DNA of 50,119 nt from Sedimentisphaerales bacterium (GTDB lineage Bacteria > Planctomycetota > Phycisphaerae > Sedimentisphaerales > Anaerobacaceae), in contig JAUVXL010000002.1 of assembly GCA_030603595.1 (NCBI GenBank), forward strand, positions 1 to 50,119, in the 5' to 3' direction. The notes beneath the pieces were generated by a model. It did not search any database, had not been told where the DNA came from, and saw only the letters and a program-made list of their open reading frames with translations. The position numbers were made by a program, and so were the translations under genes. Positions 24,147 through 34,097 of this stretch are shown piece after piece (positions within the stretch are counted from its first letter, which is position 1; each line of letters opens with the position of its first letter).

Positions 24147-27100
24147 TTAATGATTCTCTACGGAGTCAAACGCCCTGATTATGTTTAACAGTCTGCAGAC
24201 ATAGGTATGCCGGTTCTTGACTATTTCCTGCTGCCGACAAATCATATCTCTGTATGTGCTAAACGGCAGAGACAGCGTATTGTCGATTAGCTCTTCGATG
24301 CTCCGGCCCTTGACGGTGCAATCGTCGAATACATCGTCGAATTTCTTGACATTCGATACGCCAAGCTGCCCGTATGAGATATTCTTCCACATCCTGCAGG
24401 GAAGGTAACCGTTCTGCATTTGCCAGCGGCCGACTATGGCCGGCGCAATGAACGAATTGCGAACATACCTGACGTTCAATGAATCCGAAATACCGCGCAG
24501 ATGAATGAATCTCAGGCCTCTGGCTTCGAGAACGTCCTTTAGAGTTTGGATTTCATTGATATTGCCGCGACCCAAGTCGTCATCCCACACACTGCCGACC
24601 CAGAAGACAACGCCGCCCGACCGATTGAGTATAGGCTCTTTGAATTCACTCGCGAGTAAATCCGTCGCCCACGGCTGATACAAAGTGCGGGTCGCACTAT
24701 CGAAAAACGTCACGTCGTCCCATTTCTCCGCCCCGCCGGAGGCGGGCTCGACCGAACTCATGTATGTTTGAAGCCTGATATTTCTCGCCGGAGTAATCCG
24801 CCGGTGAATATGGTCCGGGCAATTGTGCAGACAGTAATACACGCCATCGGTGACAGGCAGATGTGAGATTGCCACATCCACGGCGATGACCAGGTCGTTG
24901 CTCTCAACCGCATCGGCATTGTCGGCGACGTCATCCACGAAAACAGCCTTGGCGCCGAGTTTCCTTAACGCGTCAAAGAAGTGACGATGAATATGAGCGT
25001 GTGTATGTTCAGAAGTCTTAAGGCCCCAGACAACTACTTTATTGAACCTGCCGATTTCTCTGCGCAATTCCATCTCGCTGTGATCGGGGCCGGACCGCCT
25101 CGGCATCTTCCGAATGGTCGCAATCGGCGCCGCCCGGTCTGCAGGTTCGGCGCCGCCCCAGCCCCGGCCGTCCAAATGAAACTCGGCGGGCCCGGCTCCT
25201 CCGGCATAGCTGTAAGCGGGGCTGACCCGCCGCGGCGGGCTTCCGGCCGAGCACAGCGCACGATCAGGCGAATACTGCTCTGTTCCGGTCACCCGAAGCA
25301 AAAGCTCCAGCGCCGGCTCAAAATCAGGCGCCAGCCTCACTACCCCTGTAGCCGCTTTCTCGACAATAGCGTTGTCTTGGCATTTATCCGCCGCCAGGGC
25401 CAGATACCACAACACCTGCCCATGGTCGCACTGCGATTGAACGGCTTGTATGAATTGCCGCTCGGCCTCGGCGAACATAGCCTGCCCAAAATACGCCAGC
25501 CCGCGCCAAAAACTCTCAATGCCCGAATCGATTCTTTCCAATTCGCCCGGAACATCGAATGCCTCGGCAAGTTCATCATGCCACAACAAACGCGTCGGGC
25601 TGGGTATCTCTGTTGGAACGAAATGACTCCAGCGCCGCTGACATAACTCAATATCGCGCCCGCTGGCATCGGCGTTGGCCTGCTTCTGCACATCGAGCAG
25701 ATTGTCGTGAGTGACAAAGCATCCTCCCAGCGGTATCAATTCGTGGCCGCCTTCGTACAGCTTGTAACACAAATCCGTATCGGCACAGTAGAAATTGTAA
25801 CATTCTTCAAGGCCGCCGCATTCTCGAAAGCGATCCAGCCGAACCAAACCATAATTCAACAAGAGCCTGTTTCCATGTGTGAAATCGATACCGTATTCGG
25901 CCCACTCTTGGCGCGTCGGGCGCAGGTTCTTATAGAAAAAGACGCCGCCAGCCACTTCTTCTTTCTGCCTGTCCAGCATCTCCACCGCCCGAGCAATCGA
26001 ATTAGGAGCAAACACAATATCGTCACTGGCATACATCGCCCATTTACCCCGGGCCTTTGAAAAGCCAAAGTTGTACAACTCGGGCCACGAATGCCTGCCG
26101 GGCCCGAGATGCTGCGACTCATTGTAAACGTGCCATACATTGTGCCTCCGCAGCACATCGAGCGTATTGTCCGATGAGGCGCCCTCGATGACAATCAGCT
26201 CATAGACCACGCCGCGGGCCGCTTGCTCGAGACTGCTGAGCATCCGATCCAACAATTCGGCCCGGTCCTTCGTGCAAAGCACAATACTGACGTCACACTG
26301 CGCCGCCTGATCACGAGCGCAGCGTATCGCCGAATCCGCTTTGCAGACAGGAGCATCGCTTTTCTCTCCGAGCGGATCATAAGCATTCTGTGCGACCGGC
26401 GGCTTGTTGCCAGCATAGGTAATCAGCAGAGTCTTTCTCTCAAGGAACTCGAGGATAGACTCCGAAAAAACGCCCGGCAGCATTCTGGCGTCTCTATCGT
26501 TTTGTCTGATATCGTTATTGTGATTGACCGATAAGATCTGTCCCAACAGGGCCAATGCGTTATTGTCAGGGTCTTCGTAGAAGTTCTCGTTTACTCTATC
26601 AAGAAGATACCCGAAGCACTTCTGCGCTAATGAACACCACTGCTCCTGATCCCATTTGAAAGAGTGCCTGACATGATATGCAAACGGAGAAATGAGTTTC
26701 TTTATTTGGAATCCCTCCAGAGCCGGAATCAGCGGCGCCCAGTAGTCCCACCACGGCACCCCTAAGCAGAATTCGGATTCCGGGAAATACGATATAAGTG
26801 ATTTATCAAAAAAGAAGAAATCGAATCCCGTCTCAAGAACTTCCCCGTCCAGGACTTCCAGAGAATCCACGTCGGTCCTTGAGCCGTAAACAAGGGAGCC
26901 TTTTGCCTGGCCTTGAATGAACGGGATAATGCCCTCGTCGCCAGACAGAAGGACATCCGAATTTACAATCCCGCAGAATTCGCAATTCGTCTTGCGAAAA
27001 TATTCCAAAAAGTCGTCGAAATATATGAGCGGTTTGCCAAAAAGTCCTCTTGCATCCCGCCGTGCCGATACAAACTCGACCTCTTGAAATGATTGTCGCA

Positions 27101-30100
27101 GCACGTTGATTTCCTCAGGACAGTTTATCGAAACCACTCGAAAACCGAGCTTTATCCAGCTCTTGACTGCCAGTACCTGTTTTTCAATTTCTTTTGGAGC
27201 TATACTCGTTGCAATAGTCAGGCGGTCGTCCGCGAGCGTCTCAACATCAGACCGCCATCCGACATCCGGCGATCTCCGCGGTTCTGCTATGTGAATGTCC
27301 AGACTACCTCTGCCCCACTGTATGACATCGCCGCGGCCCTCGATTGAGATAATCTCTGTGTTGTCGGTTTGCAGGAATTGCTCAGCAGTCTTCCACGCAG
27401 GCTGTCCGGCCGAGGGCTTCCACAATGAATTGCCCTGCATGAAAACGCGAATCTTGTGTGAAGACTTAGCAAGACTCTGGCGCAGAGCCTCGGCAACGAC
27501 TTCCACCGCAACGTCTTTCACACAATGGGGCTTTTCATATCGGCAACCCCAGTTGCACCCGTAGCACTCCAAAGGCAGGCAGACAACCGAAGTCAACGGT
27601 GAATAAGGCATGAAACGCCCGAAATGCCCACCACCCAATATGACGACACCGGGAACGCCGACTGCACAAGCTATGTGGGCGCCGGCCGAATCGGGCCCTA
27701 AGTACAGGCAGCACCTTCGTATAATAGCCGCCGTCTGGCGGATAGTAGTCCTTCCCGCCAAATTCCAGCACCTTTCCGGCAATCCTGAGCAGATTTCTCC
27801 GGCGTAGCCTTCTGCATCCTTGTCGCCCAAGATCACAAAACGGAATCCGTCAAAATCCTGTAACACGGATTTGTATTGTTCGTAAACTTGCCAAGAATGT
27901 TGCGCGCTCGGAAACAATGCAATTGTATTTCCGGCGTTCAGGCCGTTATCCTGGAAGAACTTCTCCGCAAAAGTTTCGTCCTCTGCTGTCGTCCAGATCA
28001 TCGGCTGCAGGCCGGTTACCTCGACGCCCAACCCTCTGAGGAAATCCTCGTGACGCTCCAGCTCCAGCTTATATTCTCCCCGGCTTGGAAGCACTTCTGT
28101 GTAGAATTCATTGTGCGCATCTCTGATACCTTGTGAAATGTTGCACAGATTTCCTTCGAGAGCGACTCGCCGCTCGGCTCCGCACTTCAATGCAAACCAA
28201 TCCGTCAGCGCCTCGCGCGAATATACCGAATTCAAAGATACATCCGGCTTCAATGCCCTCAACCGCATGACAATCTCTTCTCTATAGCGATCGTCCTGTA
28301 AGGCTCGTTTCTTATCAAAGGCTACAATATCATCAACATAGGGACACGCCTCGTACAACTCGGCTATATGCCCCTGACAGACTACGGTTATCCCGGCGTC
28401 TTGGTGCTTCTCCCGGATATACGGCAGCATCGACGAAGAAAGAACCGCATCGCCGATGGAATCCGTGCGAACCCAGACGATACTCTTTCGAGTGTTGCCA
28501 ACGAAAGAGCGACTCATGGCATCATCGCCGAGGCCTGAAATGGAACTCAAGCCCTCTGTTTGCCGGTTGATTGAGCCCAAGCCACGTTCTATCTTTGCCA
28601 GGTTTTCCCGGGTCATGGCGATTTTCAATTGAGTTCCATGCCCGAAAGTTGTTTCGAGGACCACAGACCGAACGCCACAGGTTCTTAGAAATTCCCAGAT
28701 TAGGTGTCCCTTTTGCGCTGCGACACATGTATCGATTCGGCAGCCATCTCTGGTAATCCCCGCGTCATCCACAATCAGTATGCCGCCTTCGACCATCATG
28801 GGAGCTATCAGCCGAAACTCTTCGAGAATGTGATTCTTGTCGTTAACAGAATCCAGAAGTGCAAAATGGAACCTGATGTCCTTGAGTGCTTTTAAGTACT
28901 TGATTGAATCTGAATGTACAAACTCGACATTCCTTGAGCCGTGACAAACCTGCCTGCTTATCCTTATAGAATCGGCACTGATATCTACTGAAATCAGACT
29001 GGCCCGGTTACCCAACGCACATGATATGTGGTATGTGCTGAAGTGTTTCTCGTGGAAACTGCGAATTGTGCCGGTTTCAATCGCGTCGATTTGCTGTCGA
29101 GGAAAAGACCGTTTGATTTCATCAACAGCATTGACTACGTGCTGCATTGCAGCCCGGTTAGCGGAACTTGCAGCATCGTTCAGGATATAATCAATTACGA
29201 CTTTGGGATGAGTCCCATTGAACAGCACAGTGTGTGAGTCTATGTCGCCTGTCCAGATGGGATAGTCGGAATCGATTTGCTTCCGGTTTTGGGGTGTCCA
29301 CCGCAGAAAACATTCCTCGTACCATTTGTCGAGGTCAAGCTTCCAATGCCTGTCCCAGCCGTATCGGCGGTACAGTTCAACCTTCTGCTTCACCTGTTTG
29401 TCCAGCACATAACTGTAGTGGTAGAAAATGATCCCCATTCCCCGCGTCGCTGTCCCATCCAGAAGATTCATCTGCTCGGTGGTCTTATTATGCCCCGGCC
29501 AGACCATCGTGGGCGGGCGATGAGTCGTGAACATCGAGCCGGGAACGTATTTGAAGAGCCTTCGGCAATGGCACGAATCCTCGAAGAATTTGGATGAAAC
29601 GAAAATATAGTCAAGCCCCTTCCAGAAGCTGTCCGGTATGAAATTGACCTGCGTAATCGAAGGATCGCTCCTCAGGATTTCCTTTATTTTATCGAGGTCT
29701 TCTTTCTTATAGACCTCATCCGAATCTATCAGCCAGACGTAGTTGCCCGTAACATGCTTAAGCGCCTCGTTCTGCATTTCGCATTTTTCGGGCCATCTGC
29801 CCTGAACCAGCCTGATTTTCTTTTGCGGGTCAGGGAAAGACTCTATGAACTCAACCGTCCCGTCCGTGCTGCTCCCATCCGCATTCGCTGCGAACATACA
29901 ATTCTCAACGGCGCCTTCGATAATGATTATCTCGTGAGCGAAGTCGTAAACGGACTTGAGGCTGTACTCAATGAACGGCATCCCGTTGAGCACGATCATA
30001 ACAAACGAGAACCGAGGCCCTCTATCCTCGCAATTAGATAGATCATTGCCGGCCTTGGCAGGACCAAGCCCGCCGCCGCTCATGGACATCCCGTCAATAT

Positions 30101-30134
30101 TCAATTCATTTCCTTTTTTTATTTGTTCGGACAA
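24147..30134 (-). CDS. Giant polyfunctional glycosyltransferase, 1995 residues
   Basis: One open frame joins at least six modules. Residues about 40-300 are GT2-like (FVMIVLNGMPFIEYSL, DSDEVY). About 305-510 is a class I methyltransferase-like fold (ISVDISADSIRISRQV, GGILIVDDAG). About 548-885 is a GT9/heptosyltransferase-type domain (KSIVWVRTDSIGDAVLSSS, GPDSAGAHIACAVGVPGVVI). About 965-1190 is an unidentified GT-A-like part (NSDVLLSG). About 1278-1500 is another GT2 domain (VSIVLCTKDRAELLDRM, ASDDIV). About 1535-1600 is a TPR-like stretch. After a Pro/Gly/Arg linker, about 1695-1995 is a GT-B-like part. The frame starts at TTG 30134, but TTG 30104 (AAAGGA six bases before) or ATG 30089 may be the true start. 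Several catalytic modules in one chain suggest stepwise assembly of an oligosaccharide. Donors and acceptor are unknown. Confidence 0.8.
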   Translation of the reverse strand: MSEQIKKGNELNIDGMSMSGGGLGPAKAGNDLSNCEDRGPRFSFVMIVLNGMPFIEYSLKSVYDFAHEIIIIEGAVENCMFAANADGSSTDGTVEFIESFPDPQKKIRLVQGRWPEKCEMQNEALKHVTGNYVWLIDSDEVYKKEDLDKIKEILRSDPSITQVNFIPDSFWKGLDYIFVSSKFFEDSCHCRRLFKYVPGSMFTTHRPPTMVWPGHNKTTEQMNLLDGTATRGMGIIFYHYSYVLDKQVKQKVELYRRYGWDRHWKLDLDKWYEECFLRWTPQNRKQIDSDYPIWTGDIDSHTVLFNGTHPKVVIDYILNDAASSANRAAMQHVVNAVDEIKRSFPRQQIDAIETGTIRSFHEKHFSTYHISCALGNRASLISVDISADSIRISRQVCHGSRNVEFVHSDSIKYLKALKDIRFHFALLDSVNDKNHILEEFRLIAPMMVEGGILIVDDAGITRDGCRIDTCVAAQKGHLIWEFLRTCGVRSVVLETTFGHGTQLKIAMTRENLAKIERGLGSINRQTEGLSSISGLGDDAMSRSFVGNTRKSIVWVRTDSIGDAVLSSSMLPYIREKHQDAGITVVCQGHIAELYEACPYVDDIVAFDKKRALQDDRYREEIVMRLRALKPDVSLNSVYSREALTDWFALKCGAERRVALEGNLCNISQGIRDAHNEFYTEVLPSRGEYKLELERHEDFLRGLGVEVTGLQPMIWTTAEDETFAEKFFQDNGLNAGNTIALFPSAQHSWQVYEQYKSVLQDFDGFRFVILGDKDAEGYAGEICSGLPERCWNLAGRTTIRQTAAIIRRCCLYLGPDSAGAHIACAVGVPGVVILGGGHFGRFMPYSPLTSVVCLPLECYGCNWGCRYEKPHCVKDVAVEVVAEALRQSLAKSSHKIRVFMQGNSLWKPSAGQPAWKTAEQFLQTDNTEIISIEGRGDVIQWGRGSLDIHIAEPRRSPDVGWRSDVETLADDRLTIATSIAPKEIEKQVLAVKSWIKLGFRVVSINCPEEINVLRQSFQEVEFVSARRDARGLFGKPLIYFDDFLEYFRKTNCEFCGIVNSDVLLSGDEGIIPFIQGQAKGSLVYGSRTDVDSLEVLDGEVLETGFDFFFFDKSLISYFPESEFCLGVPWWDYWAPLIPALEGFQIKKLISPFAYHVRHSFKWDQEQWCSLAQKCFGYLLDRVNENFYEDPDNNALALLGQILSVNHNNDIRQNDRDARMLPGVFSESILEFLERKTLLITYAGNKPPVAQNAYDPLGEKSDAPVCKADSAIRCARDQAAQCDVSIVLCTKDRAELLDRMLSSLEQAARGVVYELIVIEGASSDNTLDVLRRHNVWHVYNESQHLGPGRHSWPELYNFGFSKARGKWAMYASDDIVFAPNSIARAVEMLDRQKEEVAGGVFFYKNLRPTRQEWAEYGIDFTHGNRLLLNYGLVRLDRFRECGGLEECYNFYCADTDLCYKLYEGGHELIPLGGCFVTHDNLLDVQKQANADASGRDIELCQRRWSHFVPTEIPSPTRLLWHDELAEAFDVPGELERIDSGIESFWRGLAYFGQAMFAEAERQFIQAVQSQCDHGQVLWYLALAADKCQDNAIVEKAATGVVRLAPDFEPALELLLRVTGTEQYSPDRALCSAGSPPRRVSPAYSYAGGAGPAEFHLDGRGWGGAEPADRAAPIATIRKMPRRSGPDHSEMELRREIGRFNKVVVWGLKTSEHTHAHIHRHFFDALRKLGAKAVFVDDVADNADAVESNDLVIAVDVAISHLPVTDGVYYCLHNCPDHIHRRITPARNIRLQTYMSSVEPASGGAEKWDDVTFFDSATRTLYQPWATDLLASEFKEPILNRSGGVVFWVGSVWDDDLGRGNINEIQTLKDVLEARGLRFIHLRGISDSLNVRYVRNSFIAPAIVGRWQMQNGYLPCRMWKNISYGQLGVSNVKKFDDVFDDCTVKGRSIEELIDNTLSLPFSTYRDMICRQQEIVKNRHTYVCRLLNIIRAFDSVENH
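24732..24746. repeat. GC palindrome, CCCGCC-GGA-GGCGGG
   Basis: This copy of the dispersed GC palindrome family is read in frame as PASGG within the C-terminal module of the 1995-residue glycosyltransferase. Confidence 0.6.
25226..25239. repeat. GC palindrome, CCCGCCGCGGCGGG
   Basis: A perfect 14-base palindrome lies inside the low-complexity linker (about residues 1625-1685) of the giant glycosyltransferase, a stretch that otherwise looks unlike any domain and may consist of inserted repeat DNA. Confidence 0.6.
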
Positions 30135-30173
30135 ATCAAATCTTCTATTCTTGCTCTGCTCATCGCAGAGTCG

Positions 30174-32354
30174 TCAACTCATCAGACTATGCCGGTATTC
30201 GCTCACCGCCTGTTCAATTCGTTCAAGCAGTTCGGCCGCGCCGCGATTCTCGGGCTGAAGGGACAATTCAATTCGGCAGGCCTTTTGTGCCGAAACGATG
30301 TCTCCCGACTGAGCATAAGCCGCCGCCAACGCATAATAGACATTGGGCAAAGTCGCACAATTCACCGCCGCCTGTTCGAGATATTTGACGGCCTGCGAAG
30401 CATCGCCGTTATTCACACATTGAAAACCTCTCTTAAAAAGCTCCTCAGCGGCCGGCCTGCCGTCCGCCTCCAGAGAATCCAATAACAGCTTCGCCGCATT
30501 CCCGGCCGAACCCAATATCAACTCCCTCCTGACCGCAGAGAGCAACCTGGCGATAATGCCGGCATCCATCTGCCGCCCCAGAACCTTGCACTGCTCTTTA
30601 ACGAGATCGGGCGCCTGTTGATATGCACTTTCAATACATTTTAGAGCCGCCGAGAGGTTATCTTCTTTGAGAAATTCGCTTATAGGCCTGAGCGTAATAC
30701 CGGTGGGCGTTAGCTCCCAACTCGCATGGGACGTGTACGCCAGAGACCTGTCGTTGCCTCCCAACTCAATATTTCGCTTCTGTTCAATATTGAAACTTGC
30801 CGACTTCTTGCCGCCCGGTATATGTGAAAAATCATGGTTCTGGTGAACAATGGTAACCGCATCACTGACGTCAATGACCGGCCTGCCCATCAACAGAGGC
30901 TCTCGAACAAGCCAGTTGTCCCAGACGTCCCTGCCCAGAGCCATCGGCGGAATCTCAGGCCATAGGCCCTTTTTGAACGCAAAATAGTCGATACCCGTAG
31001 GGGCGTGGTGGAAGCCCTCCCGCCTAACCCGCTCGGTCAACCTCTGCCGCCAGTCTCCTGCGCGAAAATCTATTTCCTGCGCAATATGAATATCCCACCG
31101 CCGAGAGACCATCAAGAACTGATTGAACCGCCGAGCGACACTTTCAATCGCCTCGGTAAAATCATCCATAAGGATTATGTCGGAATTGACATATACACAT
31201 ATATCATTAGACGCAGCGGCCTGGGCTCTTTGAAACAGATCGTTGAGCAAGGGCGTACCGAATTCATTGCACTTCACGTCGGGAATATGCCTAAGACCGT
31301 TGATGCGCACGAAATCGGCTACTCCATCGTCGTCTCCTAAAAGAATAATCTCAGGGCGAGGCCGCAACTGCATCCAGCTTCCTATCGCATTGTTCTGGAT
31401 CGTCGCAAAGACATCCGTAAATGCCTTGGGCATCGCAAATATTGTGAAAGGTATCTCCTTTTCATTTTCCTCGACCGAAACATCGCCAACGTATGGAGCC
31501 TTCTCGATATGTCCGCCGTTCTTGGATTCTCCAAACACCAATTGCCCCGTTTGCGTTTGCCTCATCGGAAATAGTAGTCCGACGCTGTCACCGTTTCGCC
31601 GGGCAATGTACTCCTGATGCCGTTGAGAATTGATGGCATACGCCCGTACGTAATTGTCTGTGTAGTATTTCTCTTCGAATGTTCCCTTGCTTGCGACGGT
31701 ATTGAGAAGATCGAACGGAATGTAAAGATTGGTTTTCCCTTGTTTGAGCAGCTTTATACCCAGGTCCAAATCGTCCCCGCAGGTCGGTGAAAAGGCGGTA
31801 TCCAAACCTCCGCAGGCCAATAGAAGCTCGCGAGAAATGCAAAACGGACGTGCTATCGAGTCCACCCGCCAAACGCCGAGTTCGTAAAAGGGAAGGTTGT
31901 GCATGGTGAAATACTCGCCCTTGTGAGGCCTGTCTATCTCAATCCTTCTAAGATCGATTCTCTCGCTGTTCGGCAGCAATTGCACTCCCGCCAGGAAAGA
32001 GACGGCGCCGAGATTATCCACTGCACTGATTGCTTTTTCCAGGAGCAGATCCCAATTCTCGTCATAGATCCAATTGTCGTCCTGTATGAAGATGATGTAG
32101 TCGCCCGATGCATGCTTCAGCACCAGGTTATTGCAGAATATTTCATACCTGTCGTCGGCAAACAGAAATATATAATCCTGTTTTTTATCCCTGAGATACC
32201 TGTGAAGAATCTCGATGGACTTGTCTTTGCAGTCGTCAAAAACAACGATTATCTCGCATTCGTTTCGGCCGGACAAATTGCTTATCCAGCTATCCATGAC
32301 CGACTCGATAGATTCTTCTTTATTGTAAACCTGAAACGCAAGTGTCAGTTTCAT
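30174..32354 (-). CDS. Bifunctional GT2 glycosyltransferase with C-terminal TPRs
   Basis: The 726 residues begin with a GT2 domain (about 1-270): LTLAFQVYNKEESIESVM, a metal-binding-type DDN in IFIQDDNWIYDENW, and CGDDLDLGIKLL. About 290-540 is a second GT-A-like part (IILLGDDDGVADFV, YVNSDIILMDDF). About 550-720 is a TPR solenoid (FKRGFQCVNNGDASQAVKYL, YYALAAAYAQSGDIVSAQKA). ATG 32354 has AGGAAG eight bases upstream. TPR tails on glycosyltransferases often bind the protein acceptor or partner enzymes, so this may bring glycan synthesis to a flagellar protein; that is inference. It lies 12 bp after the preceding gene. Confidence 0.85.
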   Translation of the reverse strand: MKLTLAFQVYNKEESIESVMDSWISNLSGRNECEIIVVFDDCKDKSIEILHRYLRDKKQDYIFLFADDRYEIFCNNLVLKHASGDYIIFIQDDNWIYDENWDLLLEKAISAVDNLGAVSFLAGVQLLPNSERIDLRRIEIDRPHKGEYFTMHNLPFYELGVWRVDSIARPFCISRELLLACGGLDTAFSPTCGDDLDLGIKLLKQGKTNLYIPFDLLNTVASKGTFEEKYYTDNYVRAYAINSQRHQEYIARRNGDSVGLLFPMRQTQTGQLVFGESKNGGHIEKAPYVGDVSVEENEKEIPFTIFAMPKAFTDVFATIQNNAIGSWMQLRPRPEIILLGDDDGVADFVRINGLRHIPDVKCNEFGTPLLNDLFQRAQAAASNDICVYVNSDIILMDDFTEAIESVARRFNQFLMVSRRWDIHIAQEIDFRAGDWRQRLTERVRREGFHHAPTGIDYFAFKKGLWPEIPPMALGRDVWDNWLVREPLLMGRPVIDVSDAVTIVHQNHDFSHIPGGKKSASFNIEQKRNIELGGNDRSLAYTSHASWELTPTGITLRPISEFLKEDNLSAALKCIESAYQQAPDLVKEQCKVLGRQMDAGIIARLLSAVRRELILGSAGNAAKLLLDSLEADGRPAAEELFKRGFQCVNNGDASQAVKYLEQAAVNCATLPNVYYALAAAYAQSGDIVSAQKACRIELSLQPENRGAAELLERIEQAVSEYRHSLMS

Positions 32355-32366
32355 ACGAATATCTTC

Positions 32367-34052
32367 CTACGCAGAAGTTTGTTTTCGAACAAAAACGCTT
32401 ATCGAATAGCAAGTATCGACAAGCTCAAATTCGGCTGATGATTTCAACTCATCAGCCAGCCGCGTCGGCCCCATCCATCCGCGAGAGAACTTCTCATCCG
32501 ACGGATCTTCGGCAATATTGTCTCTTCTCGAATCGTGCAAAAGTATCCGCCCGTCGGCAGCCAAGAATCGAGACCACTGCTCAAAATCCCGCCGGACATC
32601 CTCGTAATGGTGGCTCCCGTCGATGAAGAGCAAATCGATTCGCTTCTCCCACGATCGGACCACGTCGAAGCTGTAGCCTTCAATCGGATGCCAGTCATCA
32701 AGAGCTTCGTCGCGTCGCTCTGCTCTGAGGGCCTGCGCGACGGCGTAGCGACAACCATCCATCGTAGCTTGCACGCCCCCTTTCGAATCGGGAACAAAAG
32801 GGTCTATCGAATAGACCTGAACGCCCTCGGCTTTATTCAACAAGAACACCGTCGCGGAGCCCCCGTAAGCGCAGCCGATTTCGACGATTGTATTGCCGGC
32901 CTCTGCCGCCTCGCCGGCCAGATACGGCACTTCTTCCTCGGCAAGCCAGAAAGGACGAGGAAAGATTGAAGAAAGCTCTTGCTTGGTTATCCCGTCTGCA
33001 CGTTCACCCTTCATATCACGACCAAGGGCCAGGAAAGAGCTGACAAGCTCGTATTTGTTTGCCTCGCTAAACAGTCCTTTGGCGATGCTCTTGCCGTTTG
33101 CCCTGAGCCGTTCTTTCAACTCCGTGTTCTCCAGCAATGATTTCACAGCCCGCCACAAACCCTCTATGTCCCCCGATGGGACCATCAACCCCGTCCAGTT
33201 ATCATACAAGTACTCCCGATTGCCGAGACAGTCAAAGGCGGTTAAGGCGCACCCGCAATGCAAGGCCTCCTGCTGAGTTCGCGGGCAGCCCTCCCCCCAA
33301 AACTCATCTTTGCCCGGATTGAGGCCCACAAAGATATCGACGGTGCGCAGCAAATCGGCGACCTGCCGCTCATCTCCGCTTATCCTTATTAGACCGGCGC
33401 CTCGGCCATACCGTCGCGCTTTGTCGGCGAGAAAATCAAACGTCTTTTGGTCATTGGGCGAAGCATCAGGCATGCACCCTATTCGCCCCGGAATCCGTCG
33501 GCTTGGATCATCATAGAAGACCGATTCATCCGACCACTCGTTTATCAGAATCGGCTTGATCCGATAGTTGGCCATGTACCAGCTTTGTATATACCGCGAG
33601 TGAGTGCCTATCCGCGCGATTTTGTTCTTGTTCAAGTAGTAATCGAGCTTGTCTCTGAATCGCAATGTCCACGCCAGTTCAGCGTCAAGATAGTAGAACT
33701 TGCCGGCTCCCACTAACTGCTCCAACCACGGCGTTTCGAGCCAGGCGGTAAGCACCCGCACCTGATCGCCTTGACTCTTGAGAGTCTGGACATCTGCGTA
33801 ACTTATTACCGGTTCGGGGTTTACCAACCATTCATCGTAAGAGCCGTCTTGAGTTGCTATGTGAGCATCGACGCCGTTGGCACGCAGCAATTTCGACCAC
33901 AACGTATATATCTTTGTTCCGCCATTGAAGTTCATCAGCGTACCCGAAGTCAGAACCACCCGCGTAAGATCCTTTCGGGGCTCAGCAGGACTAAGATTAA
34001 CATGTTCTCGCAAATTATCCGATAGTGAAGCTTGGTTTATGATTGTTGTCAT
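32367..34052 (-). CDS. Glycosyltransferase-methyltransferase fusion
   Basis: The 561-residue protein fuses two enzymes. The N-terminal half (about 20-345) is a GT4-like GT-B glycosyltransferase, with GCPRTQQEALHCGCALTAFD in the nucleotide-sugar-binding half and then WTGLMVPSGD. The C-terminal part (about 375-555) is a class I SAM-dependent methyltransferase. It has the SAM-binding loop VEIGCAYGGSATVFLL, then the pattern YSIDPF, LLFIDGSHHYEDVRRDFEQW and GRILLHDSRRD, typical of the Methyltransf_24 type. The enzyme probably adds a sugar and O-methylates it or a neighbour. ATG 34052 lies 45 bp from the upstream gene. Confidence 0.87.
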   Translation of the reverse strand: MTTIINQASLSDNLREHVNLSPAEPRKDLTRVVLTSGTLMNFNGGTKIYTLWSKLLRANGVDAHIATQDGSYDEWLVNPEPVISYADVQTLKSQGDQVRVLTAWLETPWLEQLVGAGKFYYLDAELAWTLRFRDKLDYYLNKNKIARIGTHSRYIQSWYMANYRIKPILINEWSDESVFYDDPSRRIPGRIGCMPDASPNDQKTFDFLADKARRYGRGAGLIRISGDERQVADLLRTVDIFVGLNPGKDEFWGEGCPRTQQEALHCGCALTAFDCLGNREYLYDNWTGLMVPSGDIEGLWRAVKSLLENTELKERLRANGKSIAKGLFSEANKYELVSSFLALGRDMKGERADGITKQELSSIFPRPFWLAEEEVPYLAGEAAEAGNTIVEIGCAYGGSATVFLLNKAEGVQVYSIDPFVPDSKGGVQATMDGCRYAVAQALRAERRDEALDDWHPIEGYSFDVVRSWEKRIDLLFIDGSHHYEDVRRDFEQWSRFLAADGRILLHDSRRDNIAEDPSDEKFSRGWMGPTRLADELKSSAEFELVDTCYSISVFVRKQTSA

Positions 34053-34097
34053 TTTCTCAATAAATCCATTTTCGTAAAGTTGACTTTTGCATCGAAC

